64,000 nt of DNA from Skeletonema tropicum. Lineage: Eukaryota > Bacillariophyta > Thalassiosirophyceae > Thalassiosirales > Thalassiosiraceae. This document shows positions 43,927 to 55,620 of this stretch, piece by piece; position 1 is the stretch's first letter; each line of letters opens with the position of its first letter. A program made the position numbers and the translations under genes. The notes beneath the pieces are model-generated. The model worked only from the letters and a program-made list of their open reading frames with translations. It was not told the origin of the DNA and did no database searches. The stretch covers positions 186,001 through 250,000 of the forward strand of contig CM074128.1 in NCBI GenBank assembly GCA_037178625.1, given 5' to 3'.

Positions 43927-45393
43927 TGTTAGATTACACGTACGTAGATACAAGTAGAGTACGGAAATACTCTAATCATTATCTTTTATCTCCTATCTAA
44001 TCTATCAATAGCATCGATTGGAAGTAGGGAGATCGAGGATACTAACAGGTTATAGAGCCTATACAATCACCAACAATGAAGTTCATTTATGCCATAATTC
44101 CATTTGTGAATTTGGCAACCAACGAATTTGTTGGCGGCGCAACTCATGCGCTATTAAACAAAATTGTCATTGCCACACCTCCACAAGGTACATGCCATGA
44201 CAATATTATTAACGGAGCAACAACACTACGTGTAGATTCACCAACATTTATCAGTGACACACCTCCTACAAAGCAAACAACATCAATTAGGTACTTACCA
44301 GTCGAGGACGCCGACGATGTGTACGCAGCCCATGATAACATGCTACACAACTTGGATACTCTTATTAACACCTTTGACGACTCTGAGCAATCTACTCAGT
44401 ATGAACCATTTAATTATGAAGACAGTGACGAGTATGAGGAATTAGTAGAAACTCTTCCACAACTCCAACACGACCTGGAAACAGCGGGGAAGATTTTTTT
44501 AGCAGCAACTCAGCGAAATCATATTGCATTTGAGGTTGAGGACGAATACAATACTGATGAAGAAGAGAGTTTCATGAAGCTTGAACCGAAGGTTGAGGAC
44601 GAATACAATACTGATGAAGAAGAGAGTTCCATGAAGCTTGAACCGAAGGTTGAGGACGAATACAATACTGATGAAGAAGAGAGCTCCATGAAGCTTGAAC
44701 CGACTGAGGTTACAGCAGCGGATATAGTGCTGAATGATAGCGCGCAGAGGACTCGTATTGGAACTAACAAAATTGAAATTGAGCAGTGGAATTGTGTTGA
44801 AACTAAGACAACTGAAGTTGAGCAGAGGAAACGTATTGGAACTCAAACAACCGATGTTAAGCAGCGGAACTGTATTGGAACTAAGACAACCGATGTTGAG
44901 CAGAGGAAATGTATTGGACCTAAGATGAACGATGTGGATCAGCAGAATATTATTGGAACTAACTCTGGAGTGCAGGCAAAACCGTGGTCGTTTATGATTG
45001 ACGAAGGTTACCTAGTGGCGGATATTCCCGTTACCTTAATGCATTCAGGCGATCAAATGGGTCTGTATGGTAGCCAGTGGAATCCTGGGATCGACCGGGG
45101 TAACCCAGATGATTCAGTTACAAAAACAACCCTTGATTACCCCAATGATGTTGGAGACAACTTGGTCACGTCACTCATTGTAAAGTGGACTTCCTTTGTC
45201 CTTTATTGAAAGGATAGAGATACTATTTGGTACAATCCGATATCGACTACGTGATATCGAATTGTGGGGGGGTGTTAGATTACACGTACGTAGATACAAG
45301 TAGAGTACGGAAATACTCTAATCATTATCTTTTATCTCCTATCTAATCTATCAATAGCATCGATTGGAAGTAGGGAGATCGAGGATACTAACA
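43927..45393 (+). mobile_element. Small LTR retroelement with one ORF, copy 2
   Basis: This is 1,467 bp, with 121-bp LTRs at 43927-44047 and 45273-45393 identical to each other and to copy 1. The GGTTATAGAGCC primer-site-like sequence and the G-rich tract are the same as in copy 1. It lies inside the MITE. Unlike copy 1, no 5-bp target duplication is visible (CGAAC on the left, CAACT on the right), which suggests recombination between copies or an unusual integration. Confidence 0.92.
44076..45209 (+). CDS. Cargo protein of the LTR retroelement, copy 2 (377 aa)
   Basis: This is the same protein as that at 19567-20643 with three instead of two copies of the 19-residue VEDEYNTDEEESSMKLEPK unit; one unit has F for S. 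Other differences are very few (for example VEDADD for VDDADD). The intact frame in a second genomic copy, with a length change that is a multiple of three, indicates either very recent movement or selection on the protein. Confidence 0.8.
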   Translation: MKFIYAIIPFVNLATNEFVGGATHALLNKIVIATPPQGTCHDNIINGATTLRVDSPTFISDTPPTKQTTSIRYLPVEDADDVYAAHDNMLHNLDTLINTFDDSEQSTQYEPFNYEDSDEYEELVETLPQLQHDLETAGKIFLAATQRNHIAFEVEDEYNTDEEESFMKLEPKVEDEYNTDEEESSMKLEPKVEDEYNTDEEESSMKLEPTEVTAADIVLNDSAQRTRIGTNKIEIEQWNCVETKTTEVEQRKRIGTQTTDVKQRNCIGTKTTDVEQRKCIGPKMNDVDQQNIIGTNSGVQAKPWSFMIDEGYLVADIPVTLMHSGDQMGLYGSQWNPGIDRGNPDDSVTKTTLDYPNDVGDNLVTSLIVKWTSFVLY

Positions 45394-48300
45394 CAACTGG
45401 GCCTCCAGTTCGCAAATTTTTTTTCTTCGAACTCGCAACTCCGAACTCACAAGTTCCACATGGAAGTACCTTTTCACATGGACTCTCAACTACAAATGCC
45501 GTTATCTCGAAATTTGATGCCGACACCAGTTCGCAGTTCGAGTTCGAGCAAACAAAATCACAGCCTTACTTTTAAACTCACTTCACACTTCATTATCCGA
45601 CACAACTCAATGGTGTTACGGCCGTAGGTGCCTACTACACGCCGCCCCCTGCACCGCTAGCGACAGCAACCACCTCGGCACTATCATAGGCAGCTATCAT
45701 GACGAAATCTAGGCTGTAGGGGGCGGGCGAGCCGTCCAATAGTAGCAAAAAGACGACGAACACGACGATAACGTGAGCAAATAATAATAAATCGGAGTTG
45801 ACAGCGGCACGGAAGCGGGATGACTGTACTTGGACCTGCGCTTGGGGCGGTTTGCTCTGTCGTGAATGTATAGTAAAGGGCAAAGATCGTAGGGCTACTC
45901 TTGTCGACTGGTCTTATCAAGATTGCGGTCCAGAATGTTATGCGAACGGGCTGGATGATCGCATGAAAAAGGGAAGATAAAGTTTGACAAAGGCAGGGGG
46001 CGTTTTGTTCTAAACATTGCTGTCACTACCAAAGTCTACAATCATTGATGAATAAAAAGTTGGACGATAATATCCGTCCGTGGATAGTGGTGAAAAGAAA
46101 ATCGGAATTACTGGCTATTGCTGGAGGTAAACCAAAAAAGATTCTGTAATTGATCTTCGAGAAGTAGTACCAGTATCTAGTGATAGCAGCGACATCGACA
46201 CTGATGACGATCATTATGCTGTTGCGGATGCCAACAATAAATGCTGATGTCAACAATAATGGCCTCAGAGTAGCGAGGGCAAGGTCCAGCGAAGTAAGAA
46301 GAAGAAGAATAGGGGGAAGCACCGAGGAAGAAGGTATGACAGTTGTAATGACGGCTACATGAGTTCATTCCACCCTGGATACCCCACTATTGTGTGCTGG
46401 TGGCGCCGTTCACAGCTTGGGCTGACAACAACGGGAGCGGAAGCGATAGCAATAGGGATACTCATCCATTTGTAGAGTTATTGACTCTCTGCGGCGAATA
46501 ATATCGAGACGACTATGGCCGGTGCTGGGGCAGTCTATCATCTAGCAAGAGCACAAAACAGATGATCAGAGACACTTCATAGCAGAACTAATAGGGGCCG
46601 TCCAAGCGGCCCTTTGGATGGAAATATCCATGTCAGTCAGCTTCAGAGGGTAGGAGCTCACCAAAGATATTGCAGCAATAGAATGAGTCTAATCTCCACT
46701 GCACCAAGAGTCATCGCTGCGCAACAAGTGTCAAAGCGGTAGCACCAATAGGAGGGCGTTATTGAGACTATCTCCTCCCCCTTGTATGCCAAATCAGATG
46801 TCAATAAGTTCATCGATATCGACAATGCCATCATCAACTTCGACCTTTCAGGATAGGTCGAATGGGGTATTCAAACACGTCATATATGACGGCGTTGCTC
46901 TGCAATCGGACGCTAACTTGACTACTGTGGCTAAGAAGCGAAGAGCAAGGTCTGCTCGGAAATAGATAGCGGCTCCCGACAACGTCCTATGAAGATGAGT
47001 GCTGCATGTGAGGCTGCTAACAGTAATCCTGAAATTGGCTCCTCACAACCGATCGCATCTCAGCTAATGAACAGTGTGTGTGTGTGTGTAACTTGGCCTT
47101 CGGCATTAGCTAGCGACCTTGATTATGGAGATGATGACAGCGCTCGAAAGAAGAGGAGGAAGAAGAGCCACGGCAAGAAGAGGAAAGATGTCCAGAGAGA
47201 TATTAGTCCCTAATGTAGTGCAGTTGTTTCATAGATTCATTTTATCATCTCTCTAAAACCTCACACCCTAGAGTCACGCCTCCTCAGACGGACCATACAT
47301 GCACATACATGCACAGCTTAAACAGCTCGTGGAACCCACATAGAACTGCCCAATTCTTTCGTACAGCAAACCAACCCATTCAATGCTTCGATAGTCGATA
47401 CGGTAGGTGGCAAATAACTCTATGACCCGTTTTGTAGATGGTGTCGTAATCTCACCCGCTTTGCGTGACGAAAGATTGTCATTTATATCAAAGTCTCTTT
47501 GGTTCGTCATCTCTGAATTTTGGAAACACATCTTCTCCAAGAAGGATAGACAGCCTTCAATTGTGGCTCTGTACCAAATTCGGGCATATCTTTTGAATCC
47601 TTAACATGTGAAGGAAGGGAGGGATTGTCGGGCTCAATGAACATGGATCACAACGACCTTCTTCAGACCGTGGTGTGAGTAATTACCAGCCTTCCGCATA
47701 CGAAGACCTTTTACAGCGTGCCAATAACTTACCGATGCGTCTCCAAGATGGAATACCATTCTTTCCGCCCATCAATCGCTCCATCGGCATATCCTTTATC
47801 CCCCGCGGGAAATCGAAGAGTGTGTGTAACTTGGCCTTAGGGCATCTTTCCCGACTAATGGACTGACGAGTCCTCAGGCAGTGTTCGTGCAAGCCCTCTA
47901 GGCACTTGCTGATAGAAATAAATGACTACACTAAAGCCCACATTTGAAGCTTCAGCTAGCCAACCCCTTCATGCAATATCCTCCAGAGACGTCTGTGATC
48001 CCGCTTCAGACGCGTCCTCAGATACAATAGAAGAGGCATCCTCTTCCCTATCCAGATCGGCATCAAACGGCTGTTCACATCACCACCGGCGGGAGCTGGT
48101 ACCGCGTAGTCTCTTACCATTCCTACAAAAGTCAGGAATTGAGGGCTTCCGGATGTAGGCCACAATAGTCTTCCTCCTCCGGTCGATATACTCCGTCAGA
48201 GTGCACAACCTCTTCTAAAACCTCTTCCTAGCTGGAAAAACTACTCTCCAGCAAGCATCTCGATAATAGAAGCCTTCCAAACATCTCACGGAAATCGAAG

Positions 48301-48859
48301 TTCCAGAAGCACAAGTGGAGATAGGTATTCTTTGGCGTGATTGCTGATACGCTGTTGTACTCCCCCTCATTTTTGCCCTTGGTTATTTCTGTGTTTGCTA
48401 GTACTCGTTGCCACAAAAGTAGAAGATTTCTCCCGAGATGACTGTGACCAAATCAGTTTGAATAAAGCCAGTAGGAAATGATGTTCCCCGTCATGACTGT
48501 CTTGCATTATTTGTTGCTTGTCGTTTCAAAGGTTCTACCCTTCCCATCCAGCGCACCATGGCCTTATCCACTTCTCTTCCATCTTAGCAAAAGGCCCAAT
48601 AAAAATTTCCGCCACTCCACAGGATACCCAGTCGAGCCACCCTTACGGATAAGGAGCACTACCTGCGTTTGGCCGGGGTCCTTCAAGCTCACGGAGCACT
48701 ATTTAATTCAAATAATCCGGCCGCTCTTCCGGAAATATGACCGCATCGATTCCTGCCGACTGCACCTCATCATGACGGGATCCCTTTAATGTACTCTTTC
48801 TTTCCTTTCATACATATTGTCTAGACGAATTGAGATCATCAGATTGAAAGAATCGCCGA

Positions 48860-49196
48860 CATCCCGCTTCCGTGCCGCTGTCAACTCCGATTTATTAGTA
48901 TTTGTTCACGTTACGTTATCGTCGTGTTCGTCGTCTTTTTGCTACTATTGGACGGCTCGCCCGCCCCCTACAGCCTAGATTTCGTCATGATAGCTGCCTA
49001 TGATAGTGCCGAGGTGGTTGCTGTCGCTAGCGGTGCAGGGGGCGGCGTGTAGTAGGCACCTACGGCCGTAACACCATTGAGTTGTGTCGGATAATGAAGT
49101 GAGTTTAGAAGTAAATGAAAAATAAATTTTGGCTTTATTTTCAACTATTTTTTTGAATTTTTGGAGAAAACGACAATTGTTAATAATTCTGTAGTA
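48860..49196. repeat. Right TIR of the 5.6-kb element
   Basis: This is the inverse of 43615-43699 plus 45569-45822 and is uninterrupted, so it shows what the left arm looked like before the MITE inserted. Confidence 0.9.
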
Positions 49197-51140
49197 AGTT
49201 GGAATGCTTACTAAGTTGGAATCGACGCACAGACTTCAAAATTTGCTAAGATCGTCAAGAACTTGTACATCGGACATGAAAACGCCGTGAAGAAGCTACC
49301 ATCACCATGACTTCCGTCCTGCATTTTATGCATAATATAACATACGATGGCGAAGAAGGGGAAGCTAGAATCGCAGTGAATATGCTTAACAATTATCTTG
49401 TTCAGACCCAGAAAATGTTATAGAGAAGGAAATAGAGAAGGAAATCGTCAGGAGGAGGAGGAAATGGCTCTCACGCAAATCGATACCATCAGGTAGGAAA
49501 AATACAGAAATAAAGCGACAACAACGCAAAGTGGTGGAACCTCCACATAATTTCTTTCGCAGCTTCGACGCAAACGATAACAATGAATCATACGAGCGGA
49601 TGTGGCCTTTGGCCATGGCGAGATTTAAGTTCATCACTGTATCATCGGAGTCAAACTGTTACCACCTCGACATCATCATACTTATCTTAATTATCTTCTA
49701 CCATCTGTCAAGAAAGGTTCCTACCGCTTGCAATAGTATGCGCCTACCGCTATATGGTGTATCAGACAATTTATGATCTCTGTTTTGATTCATCGCTGCA
49801 ACGTGATGACATTTGGAACGATGCGATCGTATCAATATGCAACCCCTTGTCGTACAATAACTCGGACAATCGAATCCTCTCTAGACGAATAAGAGAGTCG
49901 GTCCCATCGCATAAATTCCAATGCTATAATGGACGTGGATGTAGTGAGATGTAATGTAATTGAATACTATATCAACTATTGAATTGGGAGATTAGTACCA
50001 CACTTGCTGCGGACAGCTGAGCATCAAAGTCTCATAAAATCAAACGCAAACGATCAATTTACTTTGGTACTTGCCAAAATACAACAATATACTGGTATTC
50101 GAAACAAATGACACCATTTACGCAGGATTGTTTTCATCACGCACACAAATATTTATTTCTTGTCCAAAGCCGAAGGCATAATTGTATCGTATAAACAAGA
50201 AGCAATCTGCTTGTGCTTGAGCACGCAAAAAATGAGTATGTAGAGCAATGAGCTATTTGAAACACGCCAGAGCAACGCTTCTTAATGTATCAGATGTTGC
50301 ATTGGCACCACGTTACTCGGATGCAGCCTATGATTGACTCATAACATGACTGCTACATGAGGTATAGTAAGACGTGAAGAGCGTGATATGAAACGTGTAC
50401 AGTATCTCTGGTCTATCTATTATTATCTATCCCTTACAGCAATTAAATTGCTGGTCAGGTGGCGCCATCGCTGTCATGCTTGGAAAGCCCCTCAAGCGCC
50501 GCGCGTGGAGGAGAAGGAGGCTCCGCGCGCTTGGAAAAAACGAATCCATCTATCACTCGAGCCGGAGGTAACTTTTACGCAACCTTAAAATCAGATACCA
50601 CTAGGGTTATTTGCTAATGTATGGATTCCGACATTGAAAAGGGAGAAAGAGTCAGCTGTGTGTAAGAAGAATCGCCTAACCTTAATGAAAAACGCTACCG
50701 TTTTAAGGCTATTACCGTCTAATGTAGCTTACACATGAAGATGGGTAGAAGAAGATTATCTGTTTTGAGAAAGCACATGCAAGATCGACTGAGGCTGTGC
50801 AGAAGTACCTCCACAAGTTTGGATCTTCATCACGAGGAGACATACCCTTCCATTTCTACCATTCGGAAACACACTTTGACAACGCCTCGCTCATGACTGC
50901 GGAAGGCTCAAATGCACAGAGTCATCCCATTGCTTCCAGTAGATCTGCCTGCTCCACAACGTGCAACGTGCCAAAGCCAAAGTCAAAGTCAAAGTCGAAG
51001 AATGTTATGCCAGCAATTTCAAACCAACGAAGCAGCTTGTTCTTACCTCAAATTTGAGTCGCCCGATGCAGTTAATCAGTTAATGATGTGTTTGGATAGG
51101 TTTGTGTCAAGTTGATGTCCTCAAAAATGTATCCAAGTCT
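49197..51140. other. Intergenic, no gene seen
   Basis: A few short frames occur (for example 49531-49776) but none has recognisable content. A GC-rich imperfect hairpin (CGCGCGTGGAG ... GCTCCGCGCG) lies at ~50502-50541. Confidence 0.45.
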
Positions 51141-51446
51141 GATATCCCAGATAAATTTCATACCAGCAGTTTTACTGCTGGTTACCGTAGAAAACATACC
51201 AGGCTACGTAGAAATCCCTTACCTGCAGTAAAACTGCTGGTAAGGTAATATTAATTCCTATGTACCTTTGCCCCCGTTTTACACACTTGGGTTCGCATCC
51301 TCTTTTTTCCCATTTCCCCCTCCGTACGATGAACGTAGGAACACTATGTTCCTTACCTGCAGTTCAACTGCAGGTAAAGGCCAGACCGCTTTGCCGCCAT
51401 TTTCTTACCAGCAGTAAAACTGCAGGTTAAATTTATCTGGGATATC
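51141..51446. mobile_element. 306-bp palindromic MITE, family A
   Basis: The termini are perfect 18-bp inverted repeats GATATCCCAGATAAATTT / AAATTTATCTGGGATATC. Inside each end is a palindrome such as ACCAGCAGTTTTACTGCTGG, and two more (CCTGCAGTTCAACTGCAGG type) lie within. TCT flanks both sides and may be a 3-bp target duplication. A partial relative is at 53700-53766. Confidence 0.8.
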
Positions 51447-53699
51447 TCTTTATCTCAAAATGGTGGGGATTCCCACCATTTTGCAAAAAAAACCACATTA
51501 TGACTTTCTAGCGCCATTTTGACCGACAAGACGGCTTCTCCAGACGGATTTAGACACATCGAGAGAAAGAGCAGGAGCTAAGCTTTCATATGATACTAGG
51601 GTTTGTATGGTTATTTTCAAGAGAATTTAGTCTACTGTGGTCTCAAAGTAGGGCTATTTTTTGGCTAAATGACGAAAAATATGAGCTCTCTACCATATAC
51701 ATATTTGAAAATCTCAAAAATTGCCCGCCCGTACTAATTCCCACGTACATTGGGTTTTTCTCACGTAGAGCCAACCACAAAAACAACACAACGACCATGG
51801 TGATACACCCCCCCTCTACAGGTGGCGAGGCACTGCTAATGTCTCCCCAACCGGCGCAGACTAATGGCAATAGGTCTTAATCAACGGGGCCGGTGGCTTG
51901 ATTTAGCCCTATTGTACATTTAACGCCTTCGTAGCCGCCACCGCTGCCACATGATTTTCATCATCATTACATCCGTTCTGCCGAGCCTGGCAGTGAGCCA
52001 TTTGGTATCACCACCGCCATTAATGTTACTCCTCCAACAACCATAAGTTCTATAGAAGTTATTAGTGACTGTGAAAGCTCACTATCATCAAAGACGCCGA
52101 AATATGCACCTCGTATCACCAAAATAATGACTACAATTCACCCATGTTGACAGATGGTGGAATGCAAATGGAGAAGGAGGGCAACGAAATGGTGGAGATG
52201 GTCACAGACACTGTTGATGATGAATCAAGCACTACCAATAATACGATTTCAATTGAGGAGCAAATGATTGGGTGGTTTGGAGGTAAACGTGATGGCACGA
52301 CGTTGCGCATTCCGCCCATACCTGAGAGAGATGGGATATGTGTTGTTCTTTGTGATAGGGGATGCAATGCACCGTTTTCTGCATGTCAACTACTGATCAA
52401 TGATATCAAACAATGAATACTATCGGTCTGTGCAATACTGTTACGTGCTCAGTTGACATTCTGGATCAACTTCGCAATATCCATCGTCCCAGGCAATGAT
52501 ACGTCAAAGCAAGTTGTATATACGTCGATGTTTGAAGTTCAACGTTAATATTTTGCTAGAATATGAACATGGGTGGAACCTAAAGGGTTTGGATGATCGT
52601 TTGGGAGGTAATTAATGTCGAAATAGTGCCGTAATTATGTGTTCTATCATTGCACCGAATATTGGTACCCATGCCCGACCAGCATACCAACTCATGAACA
52701 TGCTGAATAAAAATTTAAATATGACAGTTGGCGACCCAAACAAAAATAAATATGATGCTACTATATGTTGAGATCATACTACGGCAGTTTCCGGTGGCAT
52801 AACACTGATATTGTATGAACACATGGCCATAGTAACAAGAGGTCGGTCATGGTGCTTATCTCCGATTTGATTTTTGGATGCCGGATGCCCCCTTTTCACA
52901 TAGGAATTAGGTACGTTTTCTGTTTTTTTTGGCGGGCCCAAGAATGGTGGCAAAAACCACCAAACCTATCTGAGATAAAGAGATAAGAGAAAGAGACAGA
53001 GAAGCACACAATTACAACAAGAACAAGAAGAGCAGAGAGAGCAACAAACTCAACAAGTCAAACTCCAAGGCTCTTAAGGATGCATTCACCTCTGTAGGAC
53101 TACGCAGTTAGCAGTAAAGGATCAGTAGTACCTGGTGGCAATGATCAAGAGGACGTCTTGGCAGACAAAATCCCTGTAACAAAATGCTGCGATGTAGAGA
53201 TGAGCTTGAATTATCAAGGTCGGCGAGTAACTCGAACAGTATCAATGGAAAAGCAAGAAAACAAGCACAAAGCCAATTTTCTTCTCGAAATATCATATAC
53301 TGTCTCTGATAGCTCTACAACTATCTACAGTAATGCATGGACTTCTTCTTCTTCTGTGACCTGTCGGATCACATGCGCTTGATCTTGATGAGTGTATATC
53401 TTACACTTTGTGTATCACTTCTTTTATTCTCTACTGCGTCTGGAACACATGCACGCCCGCAGTGCCAAAATAGAGATCTCTAATCCTCTATTTACGATGT
53501 CGTCAAGGAATCGCATTTCCTCAACCAAAAAGACAAACATCTTGGACGGAGGAGCAGGGTGTCCTCCGGATGCAGCAATCCCAGATTCACAATGCATAAT
53601 TAATTCTTCTACGCACAACAACTTCAACCTACCAAAATTACTACTATCACACCAGCTCCAAACCCAAGCAGGCATCTCTTCGTGTTGCCTCTTGTAAGG
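51447..53699. other. Intergenic, no convincing gene
   Basis: The plus-strand frame 52144-52416 (90 aa, acidic then EEQMIGWFGGKRDGTTLRIP) has no recognisable domain or upstream exon and may be an old transposon fragment. The rest looks non-coding. Confidence 0.4.
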
Positions 53700-53766
53700 G
53701 ACAGACCGCTTTACCGCCATTTTCTTACCTGCAAAAAAATTGCAGGTTAAATTTACCTGGGATATT
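53700..53766. mobile_element. Partial right end of MITE family A
   Basis: ACAGACCGCTTTACCGCCAT and then TTTTCTTACC..GCAGGTTAAATTTACCTGGG match 51385-51444 with changes. The left half is missing. Confidence 0.7.
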
Positions 53767-54074
53767 TGGGGGGTGGATTTTGAGTGGTACCGGATAGTGA
53801 CGGCCTCTGTACGAAGGAATCGAGCCCCCTACAACAGCTACGGCCAAACAGCGATTGTACGGAAGGAATACTACTCAAAAACACTGTGTTCTACCTTAAC
53901 TTTCGGACGACTTCATTTGTGACTTGTGGGTGCGGTAAGTATGTCTCTCTCTCTCTCTAGAGAGAGAGAAGAACTCTTCTCGATTCTCAACGATCGCCAC
54001 AAATCACAAATGATGCTGGCCTGTCGTTTGGTGACGTCATGAGTACGGATCATCGGTTCGGCTTTCTAGCGGAT

Positions 54075-54288
54075 TAGGCGTATCGGGATATCGGGCTCGT
54101 GGGCGTGCCCACAAAAGGGACTGGTTTGACAGGAGGCTTGACGGGAGATTTTGGATGATTTTGTGTCGATATTCGGGGATTTTGCCCGCATTTTAGCTCA
54201 TTTTCACCTGATTTTCTGTAGTTGTGGGCCCCACGTGGGCAACGCCAACAAGAGGGTATGAAAAGCGCCCACTATCCCGATACGCCTA
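54075..54288. mobile_element. 214-bp MITE with an 8-bp target duplication
   Basis: The inverted ends are TAGGCGTATCGGGATA / TATCCCGATACGCCTA. The 8-bp duplication TAGCGGAT lies exactly outside (54067-54074 and 54289-54296). An 8-bp duplication is the mark of hAT elements. Confidence 0.85.
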
Positions 54289-54356
54289 TAGCGGATGGAC
54301 CAGCAAGCCGAGCTGGTCCGGTTTCTCTCTAGAGAGAGAGAGTCTGTGAGAGAGAG

Positions 54357-55135
54357 CAAGGGTAAATAAGCAGGGTTGGCGTCGTTTTGTGAAATTTCAA
54401 AATCAATTTACCATCTCGTCCGCTAACCGGTATTCGAATTTAGCGATTCTTCACAAGTTCCGACGTATCGCTGGTTCGGTTAAAAGTGTGCAGGAACCGG
54501 CATCGAAGTTTCCTAAGTAAGATTATCGTTACGACTTTGAGATCCCTATAATTGAGTCTCGCTTGATTTCATTGAGTCTCGGTTGCCCGCCCGATCTCCG
54601 TCATTGAAAGCTCAAATTTAACACTCTCTGCCGGCAACCATGGTCAGCGTTGCCGCCGCTGAAGTAGACCAAGTTAATAGCCATAATATGGGACGATCGG
54701 TGGCTGATCGTTACTATGGATTATTATATTTATGTTATCGTGCTTGGATCCAGCAGAAACGCTCCTTGGGACGTTCAATAAGCACTGTTCAATGGGCGGC
54801 GCTCGCCGGACGTCACCGTCTAATATTGCCTCCATGCTGCCTTCCCTCGGCGGATTTGGCAGCGGCGAGGGCTTCAACACCAACATAGTAATCCATAGTA
54901 ACGATCAGCTACCAATCATCCCATAATACGGCTATTAACTTGGTCTAATTCAACGGCGGCAACGGTGATCATGGTTGCCGTGCCTTGAGCGGCGTGGTTA
55001 GTGCAGATCATCCTGTTCGGACCGGCACTGACTTTCGCATTCCAGTTTGCCGACGAGACGGTAACGGTACTCAGCTTTTTTACTGGTAAAATTTTGGCGG
55101 GAACCGTCGTCGCCAACCCTGCTTATTTACCCTTG
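54357..55135. mobile_element. 779-bp hAT-like foldback MITE
   Basis: The ends CAAGGGTAAATAAGCAGGGT (and five more bases, TGGCG) are perfectly inverted at 55111-55135. The 8-bp flanks AGAGAGAG occur on both sides (54349-54356, 55136-55143), although this is also simple sequence. CAAGG ends fit the hAT terminal consensus. The interior is largely self-complementary (AAGTAGACCAAGTTAATAGC versus GGCTATTAACTTGGTCTAAT), so the short frames at 54640-54926 are not genes. Confidence 0.8.
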
Positions 55136-55187
55136 AGAGAGAGTCTATCTACCTACAACTAAAATAATGTCAACTTTGCTTTCTCTA

Positions 55188-55564
55188 CAGGGACCCTCCG
55201 CGAACTATACCCACCTACTCGGCTTATAACCACCCTCCAAATCACAGCCTAGCCAAAATATTTATACCCACCTCCTCCGGTTCCGGTTTCAACTAGAGTA
55301 GTGGGCTCAAATTGCTGGGCTCAAGTTGCTGCACTTGATTGTGTTCACCTCGAGGCTAATAGAGTCAACCTTCGTATATCATCGCAACTAGATCCAACGA
55401 CTGCACAATTCGATCCAGCATTGCATCAACACACAACATCATGATGTCGTGGATTGTGGAGGGGTGGTGGGGTCTCTTGGGTGAAAACTCAAGTTATACC
55501 CACCTAGAGCAGGCTAGCCAAAATTTTTATACCCAGGGGGGGTATAGTTCGCGGAGGGTCCCTG
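55188..55564. mobile_element. 377-bp Tc1/mariner-type MITE with TA duplication
   Basis: The ends CAGGGACCCTCCGCGAACTA / TAGTTCGCGGAGGGTCCCTG are perfect inverses and are bounded by TA on both sides. The segment GGCTAGCCAAAATTTTTATA near the right end resembles sequence at the outer edge of both BTB-gene duplication copies (~3810 and ~6568). Confidence 0.8.
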
Positions 55565-55620
55565 TAAACGATGTTGGCGAGTAATCTCAAGTAAACTATT
55601 GTAGGGATTCAGGCAGTGAC

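Larger units (their letters stand above)
43700..45565. mobile_element. MITE inserted in the left TIR (PIF/Harbinger-like), split by the LTR element
   Basis: The ends are GGCTGTGATTTTGTTTGCTC and its inverse at 45546-45565, with ~27 bp perfect and further imperfect match. The 3-bp target duplication TTA (43697-43699, 45566-45568) is confirmed by the uninterrupted right TIR, which reads CATTTACTTCTAAAC at the same point. Leaving out the LTR element, the MITE is ~399 bp. TTA duplication and GG... ends fit PIF/Harbinger; this is inference. Confidence 0.8.
43615..49196. mobile_element. 5.6-kb long-TIR transposon carrying nested insertions
   Basis: Terminal inverted repeats of ~337 bp: the left arm is 43615-43699 continued at 45569-45822, the right arm is 48860-49196; the ends start TACTACAGAATTATTAACAA. 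Without the nested insertion the element is about 3.7 kb. The interior (45823-48859) has only short frames on both strands, e.g. a Cys-rich plus-strand stretch at ~45825-45980 (CTWTCAWGGLLCRECIVKGK), and no transposase was recognised. Long TIRs of this kind are typical of Mutator-like or foldback elements. The flanks GGAAGGGCTTAC (left) and GGAATGCTTAC (right, a few bases out) might be a decayed target duplication. Confidence 0.75.

Noticed and set aside
43615..49196. Reading the long inverted repeats as an assembly artefact or replication origin
   Set aside because: The left arm holds a precisely inserted MITE with its TTA duplication while the right arm does not, so the arms are independent genomic sequence and the structure is that of a transposon.
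52144..52416. A 90-codon plus-strand frame
   Set aside because: It is isolated in a transposon-rich tract with no family resemblance and no supporting splice sites.
54640..54926. Short frames on both strands
   Set aside because: They lie within the arms of the self-complementary hAT-like MITE, so both strands give similar sham products.
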